From the NCBI GenBank assembly GCA_014874415.1, contig JACWAI010000043.1, positions 1 through 34,299 of the forward strand: DNA of 34,299 nt, written 5' to 3'. The notes beneath the pieces are model-generated. The model did no database searches and was not told the DNA's origin. It saw nothing but the letters and a program-made list of their open reading frames with translations. Source of the stretch: Nitrososphaerales archaeon (GTDB taxonomy: Archaea; Thermoproteota; Nitrososphaeria; Nitrososphaerales; Gagatemarchaeaceae). This document shows positions 21,322 to 29,280 of this stretch, in pieces; within the stretch, counting starts at the first letter, position 1; the number at the start of each line of letters is the position of its first letter. The position numbers and the translations under genes are program-made.

Positions 21322-22260
21322 CTATATTCCGAGCGCTGACCTGAGCCCTTTGTACCTGTTCCTTATCGTTACCTCGGTGACCCCCGCCGCCTCGGCAACG
21401 TCCTTCTGCGTCTTGTCCTCCCCTTCGAGGGTGCACGCGACGTAGAGCGCCGCCGCTGCCAGTCCCATGGGGTCCTTCCCTGCGGATATCCTGGTCTCCT
21501 CAGCCCGCTTCAGTATCTCCAGCGCCCTCCTCTTCGTCTTCTCTGAGAGCCCTGCCTTCGAAGCTATCCTGGAGATGCACTTCGTGGGGTCCACCACCGG
21601 CATCTTGATGTCCATCTCTTTCAGAAGCAGGCGATAGCACCTCGCGATGTCCTTCTTCTTCACGTTGCTCACCGCGGCGAGGTCCTTGAGCGTCCGGGGG
21701 GTCTGAGTGTCCCTGCATGCGGCGTAGAGCGAAGCGGCGATGATGGCGGAGATCGACCTCCCCCTCACCAAGCCTCTCTCGAGCGCCTTCCTGTAGATGT
21801 ATGCCGCTTTTTCCACGACCGCGTCCGAGACCGAGAGCTTGTCAGAAAGCCTGTCCAGCTCGCTGAAAGCCTGCCTGAGGTTCCTGTCTACCGGCTCGTG
21901 CACCTGGCTGCGGGAGTCCCAGGTCCTTAGCCTCTCGACGGTGGCCTTCATCGAAGCGGAAAGCGACTTGCCCGACGCGTCCTTGTTTATCCCACCGATG
22001 ACGGTGGCGAGCCCCATGTCGTGCATGGCGATCGAAGTTGGAATCCCTCCCCTGCTCCTGTCGTCCTTCTCCTCCTTGGAGAATGCCCTCCACTCCGGCC
22101 CTACCTCTTCGATCTTCTCCTTTACGACGAAACCGCAAGCCCCGCAGAAGAGCTCCCCGCCTGCGGTGTCGACGATCATGGGCCCCTTCCCGCAGCGAGG
22201 ACACTTGTCAAGAGCCTTCTGCAGCCGCATCAGTCTCGAGAAGTCTTTGTCTGCGAACAT
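21322..22260 (-). CDS. tfb: Transcription initiation factor IIB (TFB)
   Basis: Encodes 312 aa from the ATG at 22260. The zinc ribbon has C20 and C23 (CPRCGKG) with C39 and C42 (FCGACGF). The B-finger/linker region follows (GPEWRAFSKEEKDDRSRGG), then two cyclin repeats of about 90 aa each, with the second ending VTEVTIRNRYKGL, the helix-turn-helix that reads the BRE. TFB bridges TBP-bound promoter DNA and RNA polymerase. An in-frame TTG ten codons upstream (22290) is possible, but the family N-terminus fits the ATG. Archaea of this group often carry several TFB copies with promoter preferences; whether this is the main one is unknown. Confidence 0.95.
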   Translation of the reverse strand: MFADKDFSRLMRLQKALDKCPRCGKGPMIVDTAGGELFCGACGFVVKEKIEEVGPEWRAFSKEEKDDRSRGGIPTSIAMHDMGLATVIGGINKDASGKSLSASMKATVERLRTWDSRSQVHEPVDRNLRQAFSELDRLSDKLSVSDAVVEKAAYIYRKALERGLVRGRSISAIIAASLYAACRDTQTPRTLKDLAAVSNVKKKDIARCYRLLLKEMDIKMPVVDPTKCISRIASKAGLSEKTKRRALEILKRAEETRISAGKDPMGLAAAALYVACTLEGEDKTQKDVAEAAGVTEVTIRNRYKGLRSALGI

Positions 22261-22305
22261 ATCCACCACTAGCGAAATACTTACAAGCAACTCTCCCTCG
22301 ACCGC

Positions 22306-22313
22306 CTATATAG
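22306..22313. promoter_or_regulatory. Symmetric TATA box between tfb and the NTase-like gene
   Basis: CTATATAG is a perfect palindrome, centred about 50 nt before the tfb ATG at 22260. Transcription would start near 22285 for tfb. It could also drive rightward transcription from about 22336 toward the gene at 22441. Confidence 0.5.
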
Positions 22314-22440
22314 GTATTATGGAGGATTTGAATGAATTGCATGTTTTTCGATGCGTATGCCTAAGAATTAGTTCGGCAAGAGCCAAAGAAATCCATCGGG
22401 TTGGAAGATTCCCGTCTGCAAAGGTCTCTGGGGCATCATT

Positions 22441-23412
22441 TTGAAAGGAAAGTCCACGCCTGCATCGACCTTCCTGGAGCCGATCCTCGACACCTACATG
22501 GACGCAGCGGTCGCCGTCGTCGGATGCAATTCGAGGGGGATAGAGAGGTACTCCTGTGAATTCGACGTCCTTGTCGTGACAGGGGACAAGCACCCTCCGA
22601 CATCTCTGAAGATGGGGGACACCTTCGTGGACCTGTCCTTCGTCTCGGAGAAGGACGTGTTGAAGCCTCGTGACCCGGAGCGCGCCATGTCCATCGCATT
22701 GGCAAAGCCGGTCAGAGACTCTTCCTTGGTCCTCTCGACCGGGGCTGCCGCCAACTCTGCGATGTTCGCCGATTCAGCGAAAAAAGCTGGCGGGACGAGG
22801 TTGGCTTCTGCGTTGAAGATCCTTGGGAGGGTCGAAATCGCCCTGGCGAAGAAGGAGCTGGTCGGCGCCGACTTTTGGCTGCTCGCAGCCTCGTACGAGT
22901 TCGGTTACGCGTGGCTGCTTTCAAACGAATGCCTCCCATCGCCGAGCCATCTCCTGGCGCAGATGCGGGAGAACTCCAGGGGGGCGCCGAGCAGGTTCGA
23001 AGGAGTTTCCATCGGGGCAGGGCTGGAGGCGGCGGGACGAGCCGGGTGCGGTGCCAGGCTCGAGGGGGTCTCTGTCCTCCATGACATCCTGCGGGAAGGC
23101 TCAAAGGCGGCTGTGAGCTCCTCCTGGCCCAAGGTCAGGACGGAAATACTCAACGCCAAGGCGGGCGAGCTCGTCACCAGGGTCGAGCTTGCGGAGTGCT
23201 ACTCTTTCCTGGGACAGGAGCTTGTCGACGGCATGATGACCATCTTGGCGCTCAACCCTAAGAGGACCCTGGGATCGCTCACCTCCGGGAAAGACGCGCT
23301 GATGGGAGACAGGCTGGTCAGGCAGCTGGGTCTGGCTAGGACCGAGAAGGCAATAAGAGACGGCCTCCAGGTCGTAAAGGGACAGGTCTCTTCATTGGCG
23401 AGGATTCCTTAG
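22441..23412 (+). CDS. Conserved protein with nucleotidyltransferase-like N-terminus and HEPN-like helical region, function unknown
   Basis: Encodes 323 aa from a TTG start whose placement is uncertain. Residues about 20-70 resemble a degenerate nucleotidyltransferase core: VVGCNSRGIERYSCEFDVLVV, then FVDLSFVSEKD, with acidic residues at roughly the NTase positions but no standard GS-x-DxD. Residues about 115-180 (KILGRVEIALAKKELVGADFWLLAASYEFGYAW, then PSPSHLLAQMRE) have the helical, aromatic pattern of HEPN-type domains that often follow NTases. This homology is weak and inferred by eye. No catalytic RNase motif is seen. The gene begins 180 nt after the divergent tfb start. Confidence 0.6.
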   Translation: MKGKSTPASTFLEPILDTYMDAAVAVVGCNSRGIERYSCEFDVLVVTGDKHPPTSLKMGDTFVDLSFVSEKDVLKPRDPERAMSIALAKPVRDSSLVLSTGAAANSAMFADSAKKAGGTRLASALKILGRVEIALAKKELVGADFWLLAASYEFGYAWLLSNECLPSPSHLLAQMRENSRGAPSRFEGVSIGAGLEAAGRAGCGARLEGVSVLHDILREGSKAAVSSSWPKVRTEILNAKAGELVTRVELAECYSFLGQELVDGMMTILALNPKRTLGSLTSGKDALMGDRLVRQLGLARTEKAIRDGLQVVKGQVSSLARIP

Positions 23413-23441
23413 CCCGCGTGGGGTAGAAGTTCGCTTAAAGG

Positions 23442-23448
23442 CTTATTT
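23442..23448 (+). promoter_or_regulatory. TATA box for the COG1709-type regulator
   Basis: CTTATTT is centred 28 nt before the TTG at 23473, supporting the TTG start and a leaderless mRNA. Confidence 0.6.
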
Positions 23449-23472
23449 CCCCATCTGCAAAGGACGAAGTGC

Positions 23473-24165
23473 TTGGAACAGACTTCCAACGAGGCTCTTG
23501 CGAAGATAGCCGGGAGCGTCGTAGCCGCCCCCGACGCCGGCAGGGCGATGCGCGCCTGGAGGGAGAAGCTTACGATACGGCAGGTCACCCTGGCGAACGC
23601 CCTCGGCATCTCGGCCTCAGTCCTGAGCGACTACGAGAGCGGGAGGCGGCCCTCCCCCGGGGTGCAGTTCGTCAAGAAGTACATCGAGGCTCTGGTCAGG
23701 CTGGATGAGGGGAAAGGGAGGGTCGTATCGAAGCTTGTATCAAGCGAAAAGGACGAGGCGATATTGTCGATCGGGGAATTCACGACCCCCGTGGAGGCGT
23801 CGAAGGTGCTCAGGAGCCTTGATGCGACGGTCCTTGTCGGGGAACCCGACAGCGTGAAGCTCTACGGCTACACCGTCGTCGACAGCATAAAGACGATCTA
23901 CGCCCTTTCGGGGTACGACTTCTACAGGATATTCGGCGCGACCACGGAAAGGGCCCTGATATTCACGAAGGTTGGCATGGGAAGGAGCCCCCTGGTCGCC
24001 ATCAGGGTGTCCCAGCTCAAACCGCGCGTCGTCGTCATCCACGGGCCCAAGGAGGTGGACCCGCTGGCCGTAGACCTCGCCCGGAGGGAGGGTCTCGTGC
24101 TCGCCCTGTCCTCCGCCGTTTCGGAGGAAGCGCTTATCTCATCTCTTTCGGGTTTGAAACAATAG
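23473..24165 (+). CDS. XRE-type HTH regulator with C-terminal archaeal domain (COG1709-like)
   Basis: Encodes 230 aa from a TTG start. Residues about 22-75 form an XRE helix-turn-helix: MRAWREKLTIRQVTLANALGISASVLSDYESGRR, followed by PSPGVQFVKKYIEAL. The remaining 150 aa are an alpha/beta domain found in predicted archaeal transcriptional regulators of the COG1709 type (for example KLYGYTVVDSIKTIYALSGYDFYRIFGAT, RALIFTKVGMGRSPLVAIRV), probably for ligand binding or dimerisation. The target genes are unknown. The last 32 nt overlap the end of the convergent glycosyltransferase gene. Confidence 0.87.
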   Translation: MEQTSNEALAKIAGSVVAAPDAGRAMRAWREKLTIRQVTLANALGISASVLSDYESGRRPSPGVQFVKKYIEALVRLDEGKGRVVSKLVSSEKDEAILSIGEFTTPVEASKVLRSLDATVLVGEPDSVKLYGYTVVDSIKTIYALSGYDFYRIFGATTERALIFTKVGMGRSPLVAIRVSQLKPRVVVIHGPKEVDPLAVDLARREGLVLALSSAVSEEALISSLSGLKQ

Positions 24166-25213
24166 GGCTTCCCGTCGCGCCCGAGAGCAGAGCAAAGATA
24201 GCGTCTGCCGCCTTCACCTCTCCCGAGAACTTCATCGGGGCTCCCCTCTTTCCGAGCTTGGCCCGGACCAGTTCGTCAAGCCTGCCTGCGTCACGGCTCG
24301 AGTAGCCGAGGGCGGCGGCGTTGCGCTCCTGCTCTGCGTGGTGCCTGATCGGTATCGCGACGATCGGTGTGCCCGCGGCCTTCGCCTCATCGATGGTGCT
24401 CTTGCCTGCGGTGGACACGACGAGGTCGGCCGCCGCGACGAGGTCCTGGTTGTCTCGGACGACCCCGAGGTCGAGCACGTTTTCGCCCGTGATCCTGTCC
24501 CCGCGGTTGCCCGCCACGACGAGGGCGCACTCCCTCAGCTCTTCATCGGCCCCGAGGACGTCCTTCAGCTTCAGGGCCAGGTCCCTTCCTATCCCGCTCC
24601 CGCTCATCGCGAACAACACCACCCTGCCAGGGGGGAGCCCGTGCCTCCGGCGGATTTCTTCCGGAGATGCGCTGGTAAGCCGCACGATGGGTCCGACGAA
24701 CTTCTTGTTCCCGACGTCGTCGCCTGACTCGGGGACTATCAGGAGGTCAACGGAGTCCTGGAGCCTGGCGTACCATCGCTCCACCCTCCCCTCGATCTTG
24801 CGGGCCAGCCAAGTCCGCCCGAAACCGAGGCGGAGCTCATCGGAGATGAAAACACGCCTTGACCCCTTCTCCCCGGCCACGTCGACCCCCGAGAACTCCT
24901 CGTCGCATACGACGATGTCAGGCCTGTATGCCTCGAACAGCCTCCGGGTCCGGGGGACCGTCCTCTTGTGCGCGATCCAGGACCTGACGTACCAGAGGGA
25001 GGTCTGCTTCATCTCGCCTCCGGAAACCCAGGGGACCGGGTCTTCGACTATCTTGTCGGCTGGGACGCCGACGCTGTTGATGAAGTCGGCCGCCCTCCCG
25101 CCGGAGAAGACCCTCACCTCGGCCCCTCTTCGCTTCAGCTCCTCCAAAAGGACAAGTGCCCTGGTCGCATGGCCCAGGCCTATGGGGCTCACGCCGAAGA
25201 GGACTCGAGGCAA
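24134..25213 (-). CDS. MurG/GT28-like glycosyltransferase
   Basis: Encodes 359 aa from a TTG start 27 nt after a TATA box. GT-B fold: N-terminal PIGLGHATRALVLLEELKRRGAEV, the G-x-GH loop typical of MurG-like and UDP-glycosyltransferases, and a C-terminal donor site (VLFAMSGSGIG, then VVSTAGKSTIDEAKAAGTPIVAIPIRHHAEQERNA). In bacteria MurG adds GlcNAc to lipid I. Archaea lack murein, so a sugar-nucleotide-dependent transfer to a lipid or surface glycan is inferred. Donor and acceptor are unknown. It is divergent from the DUF92 gene and convergent with the HTH gene. Confidence 0.88.
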   Translation of the reverse strand: MPRVLFGVSPIGLGHATRALVLLEELKRRGAEVRVFSGGRAADFINSVGVPADKIVEDPVPWVSGGEMKQTSLWYVRSWIAHKRTVPRTRRLFEAYRPDIVVCDEEFSGVDVAGEKGSRRVFISDELRLGFGRTWLARKIEGRVERWYARLQDSVDLLIVPESGDDVGNKKFVGPIVRLTSASPEEIRRRHGLPPGRVVLFAMSGSGIGRDLALKLKDVLGADEELRECALVVAGNRGDRITGENVLDLGVVRDNQDLVAAADLVVSTAGKSTIDEAKAAGTPIVAIPIRHHAEQERNAAALGYSSRDAGRLDELVRAKLGKRGAPMKFSGEVKAADAIFALLSGATGSPIVSNPKEMR

Positions 25214-25235
25214 CAGACTCGAGCCGCTCAGGTGC

Positions 25236-25244
25236 GTATTTAAT
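25236..25244. promoter_or_regulatory. TATA box between the glycosyltransferase and DUF92 genes
   Basis: GTATTTAAT (ATTAAATAC on the minus strand) is centred 27 nt before the minus-strand TTG at 25213, a leaderless fit. It lies 48 nt before the plus-strand ATG at 25288, for which it could also serve with a leader of about 20 nt. Confidence 0.6.
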
Positions 25245-25287
25245 CCCGTGAAACGCGCGTCGGGAACCGCATGAGGTCGCGCCCGCG

Positions 25288-26103
25288 ATGCTGACCCTGG
25301 TGACCGGAGTCATCGAGTTCTTCGTAGTGGTGTCCTTCGCCCTTGCCGCAGTCCTGCTGAGGACGATCGACTCGAGGGGATTCTTGGCGAGCGTGACCGT
25401 GGGTTTCGCAGTGATGTACGGGGGGGACTTCCAATGGTTCGTCGTCGTGGCCGTGTTCTTCACCCTCGGGGTGGCGTTCACCCTCTACAAGTACGGGTAC
25501 AAGAGGCACATAGGGGGAGCCCAGGGAAAGGGAGGGGCGCGGAACTGGCCCCACATACTTGCCAACGGTGGTTTGGCTTCTCTACTGGCTGTCACCAACA
25601 TCGTCGCCCCGAGCGCCGCGATAGCGGGGATGTTCCTGGGAGCTATCTCGACCTCCGCAGCCGACACTGCGGCCACCGAACTCGGACTCCTGAACCGCGG
25701 CAAGCCGAGGCTGATCACCCACCCCTCCAGGGCCGTACTGGCTGGCACTTCGGGCGGGGTGTCCCTGCTGGGCTTCGTGGGGGCGACAATCGCCTCCCTC
25801 GTCATCGGAGCAATGAGCGAGGCCCTCGGCATCCTTCCTGACCCCTTCATAGCTCTCCCCGTCTGCCTTGCCGGGGGCCTGTCCGGCGCGGTCGTCGACA
25901 GCCTGATAGGCGCGACGTTCCAGCGCAGGGGATACTGCATAATCTGCCTGAAGCCAACGGAAGCGCTGAAGCACTGTGGTGAGCGGACCAGGCCTACCCA
26001 AGGCGCCCGGTACGTCGAGAACAACGTCGTCAACGTGATGTCGACCGTGGCGGGCGCGGCCGCCTCTCTTGCCCTGCTTCTGCTTCTTACCCCTGCAATC
26101 TAG
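25288..26103 (+). CDS. DUF92 / TMEM19 family membrane protein, possible prenyl-phosphate kinase
   Basis: Encodes 271 aa with about six membrane helices. Family pattern: LLRTIDSRGFLASVTVGF, KYGYKRHIGGAQGKGGARNWPHILANGG (about 67-95), FLGAISTSAADTAATELG, and GGLSGAVVDSLIGATFQ before a cysteine-bearing loop and the last helix. DUF92 includes plant VTE6, a phytyl-phosphate kinase, and a general prenyl-phosphate role has been proposed; in an archaeon the substrate could be a geranylgeranyl compound, which is inference. The last 17 nt overlap the 3' end of the convergent glycyl-tRNA synthetase gene. Confidence 0.85.
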   Translation: MLTLVTGVIEFFVVVSFALAAVLLRTIDSRGFLASVTVGFAVMYGGDFQWFVVVAVFFTLGVAFTLYKYGYKRHIGGAQGKGGARNWPHILANGGLASLLAVTNIVAPSAAIAGMFLGAISTSAADTAATELGLLNRGKPRLITHPSRAVLAGTSGGVSLLGFVGATIASLVIGAMSEALGILPDPFIALPVCLAGGLSGAVVDSLIGATFQRRGYCIICLKPTEALKHCGERTRPTQGARYVENNVVNVMSTVAGAAASLALLLLLTPAI

Positions 26104-27550
26104 GGAACTTCGTGAGTTCCGCCAGCCTGGAGGTCAGGTCGGTCATGGGCACCCTCACCTGTTCCCTGGTGTCCCTGTCCCTCAGGGTGACAGCCCCGTC
26201 CTTCAGCGTGTCGTAGTCGACCGTAAGGCATACGGGGACGCCCGCCTCGTCGGCCCTGGCGTACCTCCTCCCAATGGACCCTGATTCGTCGTAGAACACG
26301 TCGAACGACTCCCGGAGGTCGGAGGCCACCTTCATGGCCGCCTCCTGCAGCCCGTCCTTGTTCACCAGGGGGAAGACGCACGCCTGAATCGGCGCCAGGT
26401 AGGGCTCGAGGGACATCGTCCTCCTGTCCCCGTCCTCCTTCATCGACGATTCCATCACGACGTAGGTGCTCCTGTCCACCCCGAGAGAGAGTTCGAAGAC
26501 GTGAGGGAGGACCTTCTCCCCCCCGTCGTCCACTTTGAAATCGGTGCCGCTCACCTTCCCGTGCCTCCCCAGGTCGTAGTCCCCTCTGTAGTTGCAGGCG
26601 ACGAGCTCGAGCCAACCCAACGACACCTTGACCTCCAGGTCGTAGGCAGCGCTGGAGTAGAATGCCCTGTCTTCGTCCGAAAGGACCCTGAGCCTCTGGG
26701 ACCCGCGCTGGATCCCTGCAGCTTCGTAGAACCTCGTGATCAGCGCCAGATAGTGACCGATTAGCAGGTTGGGGACTATCCCCTTGGCGATGGCGTCGGC
26801 GACTGTCAAGCTGACGTCGGAGCCGTCTGACAGCCTGAACGACAGTACCTCTGGCGAGGCCCACTGGAACCTGGGCGCGTCGGTGTTCTTCGGGTTGAAG
26901 AAGACCTCCACCTCGGCCTGGTTGAGCTCGCGCAGCCTGATCGGTCCCTGCCGGGGGGCGATCTCGTTTCTGAAGCTCCTACCAACCTGTGCTACGCCCA
27001 CCGGGAGCTTCACCCTCTGGGTCTTGAAGAGCAGAGGAAAGTCGACGAAAATGCTCTGGCACGTCTCCGGCCTCAGGTACGCCTCCTCCCCTGCCGGCCC
27101 GATACCGACCTTGAACATCATGTTGAAGCGGGTCGTCCCCGCGAGCCTGGAGCCGCACTTCAGACACTTCACCCCCGACTTCTCCATCAGTGCGTCGTAC
27201 TCGGCGTCCCCCAGCTTCTCCGGGACCTGCTCGCCCGTCTTCTCCTCCACGAGCTTGTCCGGGCGGAAGACGGAGCCGCACTTCGAGCACCTGACGAAGG
27301 GGTCGGTGAAGTTCGAGAGGTGCCCCGAGGCCTCGAAGACAGCCCTCGGGAGGATCTGCGCGCCGTCTATCTCCAGCATCCCGTCCCGCTTGACCACCAT
27401 CCTGCGCCAGAGCTCGAGCAGCCTGTTCTTCAGGCCGACCCCCAGGGGGCCGTAATCGAGGAAGCCCGCGGGGGCGTTGGGGTAGCTCTCCGCCGTCTTG
27501 AAGAAGAACCCCCTCTGCTGCGCTATCCTCGTCACTTCATCGAACTGCAT
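26087..27550 (-). CDS. glyS: Glycyl-tRNA synthetase, alpha2 type
   Basis: Encodes 487 aa, shorter than many archaeal homologues (about 570 aa) but with all class II motifs. N-terminal FKTAESYPNAPAGFLDYGPLG, zinc-type CSKCG and CLKCG pairs flanking an insertion (about residues 85-135), the RPETCQSIFVDF segment, motif 2 in RSFRNEIAPRQGPIRLREL, and the C-terminal anticodon domain (SIGRRYARADEAGVPVCLTVDY). It charges tRNA-Gly. The gene starts 14 nt inside the end of the antiporter gene but has its own TATA-like box there. Its 3' end overlaps DUF92 by 17 nt. Confidence 0.95.
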   Translation of the reverse strand: MQFDEVTRIAQQRGFFFKTAESYPNAPAGFLDYGPLGVGLKNRLLELWRRMVVKRDGMLEIDGAQILPRAVFEASGHLSNFTDPFVRCSKCGSVFRPDKLVEEKTGEQVPEKLGDAEYDALMEKSGVKCLKCGSRLAGTTRFNMMFKVGIGPAGEEAYLRPETCQSIFVDFPLLFKTQRVKLPVGVAQVGRSFRNEIAPRQGPIRLRELNQAEVEVFFNPKNTDAPRFQWASPEVLSFRLSDGSDVSLTVADAIAKGIVPNLLIGHYLALITRFYEAAGIQRGSQRLRVLSDEDRAFYSSAAYDLEVKVSLGWLELVACNYRGDYDLGRHGKVSGTDFKVDDGGEKVLPHVFELSLGVDRSTYVVMESSMKEDGDRRTMSLEPYLAPIQACVFPLVNKDGLQEAAMKVASDLRESFDVFYDESGSIGRRYARADEAGVPVCLTVDYDTLKDGAVTLRDRDTREQVRVPMTDLTSRLAELTKFPRLQG

Positions 27551-28835
27551 CTTTTTCCCCAGCCTCTGGCGCCGATGATAAAAGCTGTGAACCCGCTCCG
27601 CCCGGCGGTGCCCCGTCCTCCTCAGAAAGAGGGAGCGTGTCTTGCTGTCCGAACCTGTTACGTGCGTAGCGCGAAAGCAGCGGCCCCTGGAGGAGTATGC
27701 TGAGCATTACGACGCCGAACGCCAGCGTCGCGACCTGGGCCCTCGAACTAGACGGGACGACGGAGACGAGGACTATGGCAAGGGCCCCCCTCATGCCTCC
27801 GAGCGTCGCGACGTTCATCCATGAGGCTGGCATGAAAGAACCCCCCACCCTGGTCAGGCTGAGGATGGGGTAAACTGACGTTATCCTGGCCATGACGACG
27901 ACGCCATATGCCACGAGCACGGCCCCGAACCCCACGGCGAGCTGGTAGAAGTTCGTGCTGACCCCGATGAAGAAGAACGCCACTGCGTTGGCGATGAACG
28001 CGAGGATCTCCCAGAAATCCCCAGTCGCCTGGGCTATCCGGGCGCTCCCCATGCGGAGCATTATGGAGTTCCCGTAGAACAGGCCCGTCATGGCGACGGC
28101 GATGAGCCCCGACGTTCCCAGGACTGACGCGATGCCGTAGGCGCCGTAGACAGCAACCAGGGTGAGGACCACCTGGGTGACCGAGTCGTCTATCTGCCTC
28201 TGGATCTGCCGCGCCCCCCAGGCCACGGCGAGCCCCACGAGGACCCCCCCACCCAGGACGTAGGCGAAGTCGACGACTGCCGCAAAGGGCTTGACAGTGG
28301 ACTCGGCCGCCGAAGTCAGGACTATGGTGAAGATGGCGATCCCAGTCGCGTCGTTAAAGATCGACTCCATCTCCACCAGGGTGGCAAGCCTCGAAGGGAC
28401 TTCGACCCGGGCGAAGATCTCGAGCACGGTCGCCACGTCTGTCGGGGCGATGAGGGCAGCGAAGAAGAACGAGACAAGAGGGTCGAGGCCGACCACTTTC
28501 CAGAGGACGACACCGACGACGACCGTCGCTATGACCACTCCGACCGTCGCCATGAGGAGAGCCGGCCTGTAGACGGCCCTGAAATCGGAGGACCGCACAC
28601 TCATTATACTTTCGAAGAGAATCGGAGGGAGCACCAGTCCGATGAAGAGTCCCCCGTTCACGAGGCTGTTGAAGAGGGCGACGATAGGAGAGAAGAGGTT
28701 CCCAGGCGTGACGGACAGGGCGAGCCCGACGATCACGAGAAGCGTCGTATATGGGGTCTTCACTTTCCTCGACACCAGCGCGGCAAGGAGCGCTATCCCA
28801 AGGAAAACAGCCAGCGTGGCCTCTGTCTGAAGCAT
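27537..28835 (-). CDS. CPA1-family Na+/H+ antiporter (NhaP-like)
   Basis: Encodes 432 aa from the ATG at 28835; an in-frame GTG four codons upstream (28847) lies too close to the TATA box. About 12 membrane helices. Family motifs: LVLPPILFESIM in the fourth helix region, APTDVATVLEIF, and ESIFNDATGIAIF, which carries the Asn-Asp pair of CPA1 exchangers. A basic, proline-rich tail follows. It exchanges Na+ or K+ for H+ at the membrane. Its 3' end overlaps glyS by 14 nt. Confidence 0.92.
   Translation of the reverse strand: MLQTEATLAVFLGIALLAALVSRKVKTPYTTLLVIVGLALSVTPGNLFSPIVALFNSLVNGGLFIGLVLPPILFESIMSVRSSDFRAVYRPALLMATVGVVIATVVVGVVLWKVVGLDPLVSFFFAALIAPTDVATVLEIFARVEVPSRLATLVEMESIFNDATGIAIFTIVLTSAAESTVKPFAAVVDFAYVLGGGVLVGLAVAWGARQIQRQIDDSVTQVVLTLVAVYGAYGIASVLGTSGLIAVAMTGLFYGNSIMLRMGSARIAQATGDFWEILAFIANAVAFFFIGVSTNFYQLAVGFGAVLVAYGVVVMARITSVYPILSLTRVGGSFMPASWMNVATLGGMRGALAIVLVSVVPSSSRAQVATLAFGVVMLSILLQGPLLSRYARNRFGQQDTLPLSEEDGAPPGGAGSQLLSSAPEAGEKDAVR
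27576..27584 (-). promoter_or_regulatory. TATA box for glyS, inside the antiporter coding sequence
   Basis: CTTTTATCA on the minus strand is centred 30 nt before the ATG at 27550 and lies within the last codons of the antiporter gene. Confidence 0.6.
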
Positions 28836-28863
28836 CGCCCGCGCCACTTGGGCGCGCAGCGGT

Positions 28864-28870
28864 CTTAACC
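28864..28870 (-). promoter_or_regulatory. TATA-like box for the antiporter gene
   Basis: GGTTAAG on the minus strand is centred about 32 nt before the ATG at 28835. It is weaker than the other boxes. Confidence 0.4.
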
Positions 28871-28890
28871 ATCACGGCCGGCCGGGGCGC

Positions 28891-29280
28891 TTAGTTGACG
28901 ACCACGAACTTGAACCCGTACACTATCTGCCCCGAGTCCCCGTCGACCAATGCCCTGCGTATTGTAGCTCGGACCCTGGCCCCAGTCTTCACTGCCTCGT
29001 CAGGGGAATCTACTATCTGCGTGAGTACCTTTGCCCCGTTGTCGAGCTTCACGACCGCCAGGTAGAGGGGAGCCTGAGCCTCGAACCCTGGGAGGGGCTC
29101 GTGCAGATGGGTGTACGTCATTATCTTGCCCGTGCGCGGCATCTCCTTGTCCTTGATGCTCTCGGAGCCGCACTTCCTGCACCTATAGAGCGGAGGGAAG
29201 AACTCGGCCCCGCATTCGGCGCACCTGCTCCCTATCAGCCTGTAGTACCTGTCCCTGATCCTCCAGTACTGGATAGACAA
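28891..29280 (-). CDS. DUF35 OB-fold / zinc-ribbon protein, thiolase-HMGS scaffold
   Basis: Encodes 129 aa from a TTG that directly follows the thiolase stop (TGATTG). N-terminal helix, zinc ribbon CAECG (about residue 20) and CRKCG (about 35), then an OB-fold from GKIMTYTHLHEPLPGFEAQAPLYLAVV to the end. In methanogens the DUF35 protein holds acetoacetyl-CoA thiolase and HMG-CoA synthase in one complex and passes the CoA intermediate between them. The gene order here, HMGS-thiolase-DUF35 with near-zero spacing, is the same. It is the last gene of that operon. Confidence 0.92.
   Translation of the reverse strand: MSIQYWRIRDRYYRLIGSRCAECGAEFFPPLYRCRKCGSESIKDKEMPRTGKIMTYTHLHEPLPGFEAQAPLYLAVVKLDNGAKVLTQIVDSPDEAVKTGARVRATIRRALVDGDSGQIVYGFKFVVVN

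Noticed and set aside
22319-22444. 41-aa plus-strand frame (MEDLNELHVFRCV...) whose TGA overlaps the TTG at 22441
   Set aside because: The overlap is suggestive, but the ATG is only about 9 nt from the centre of the TATA palindrome, so it would lie before the predicted transcription start. Kept as a possibility only.
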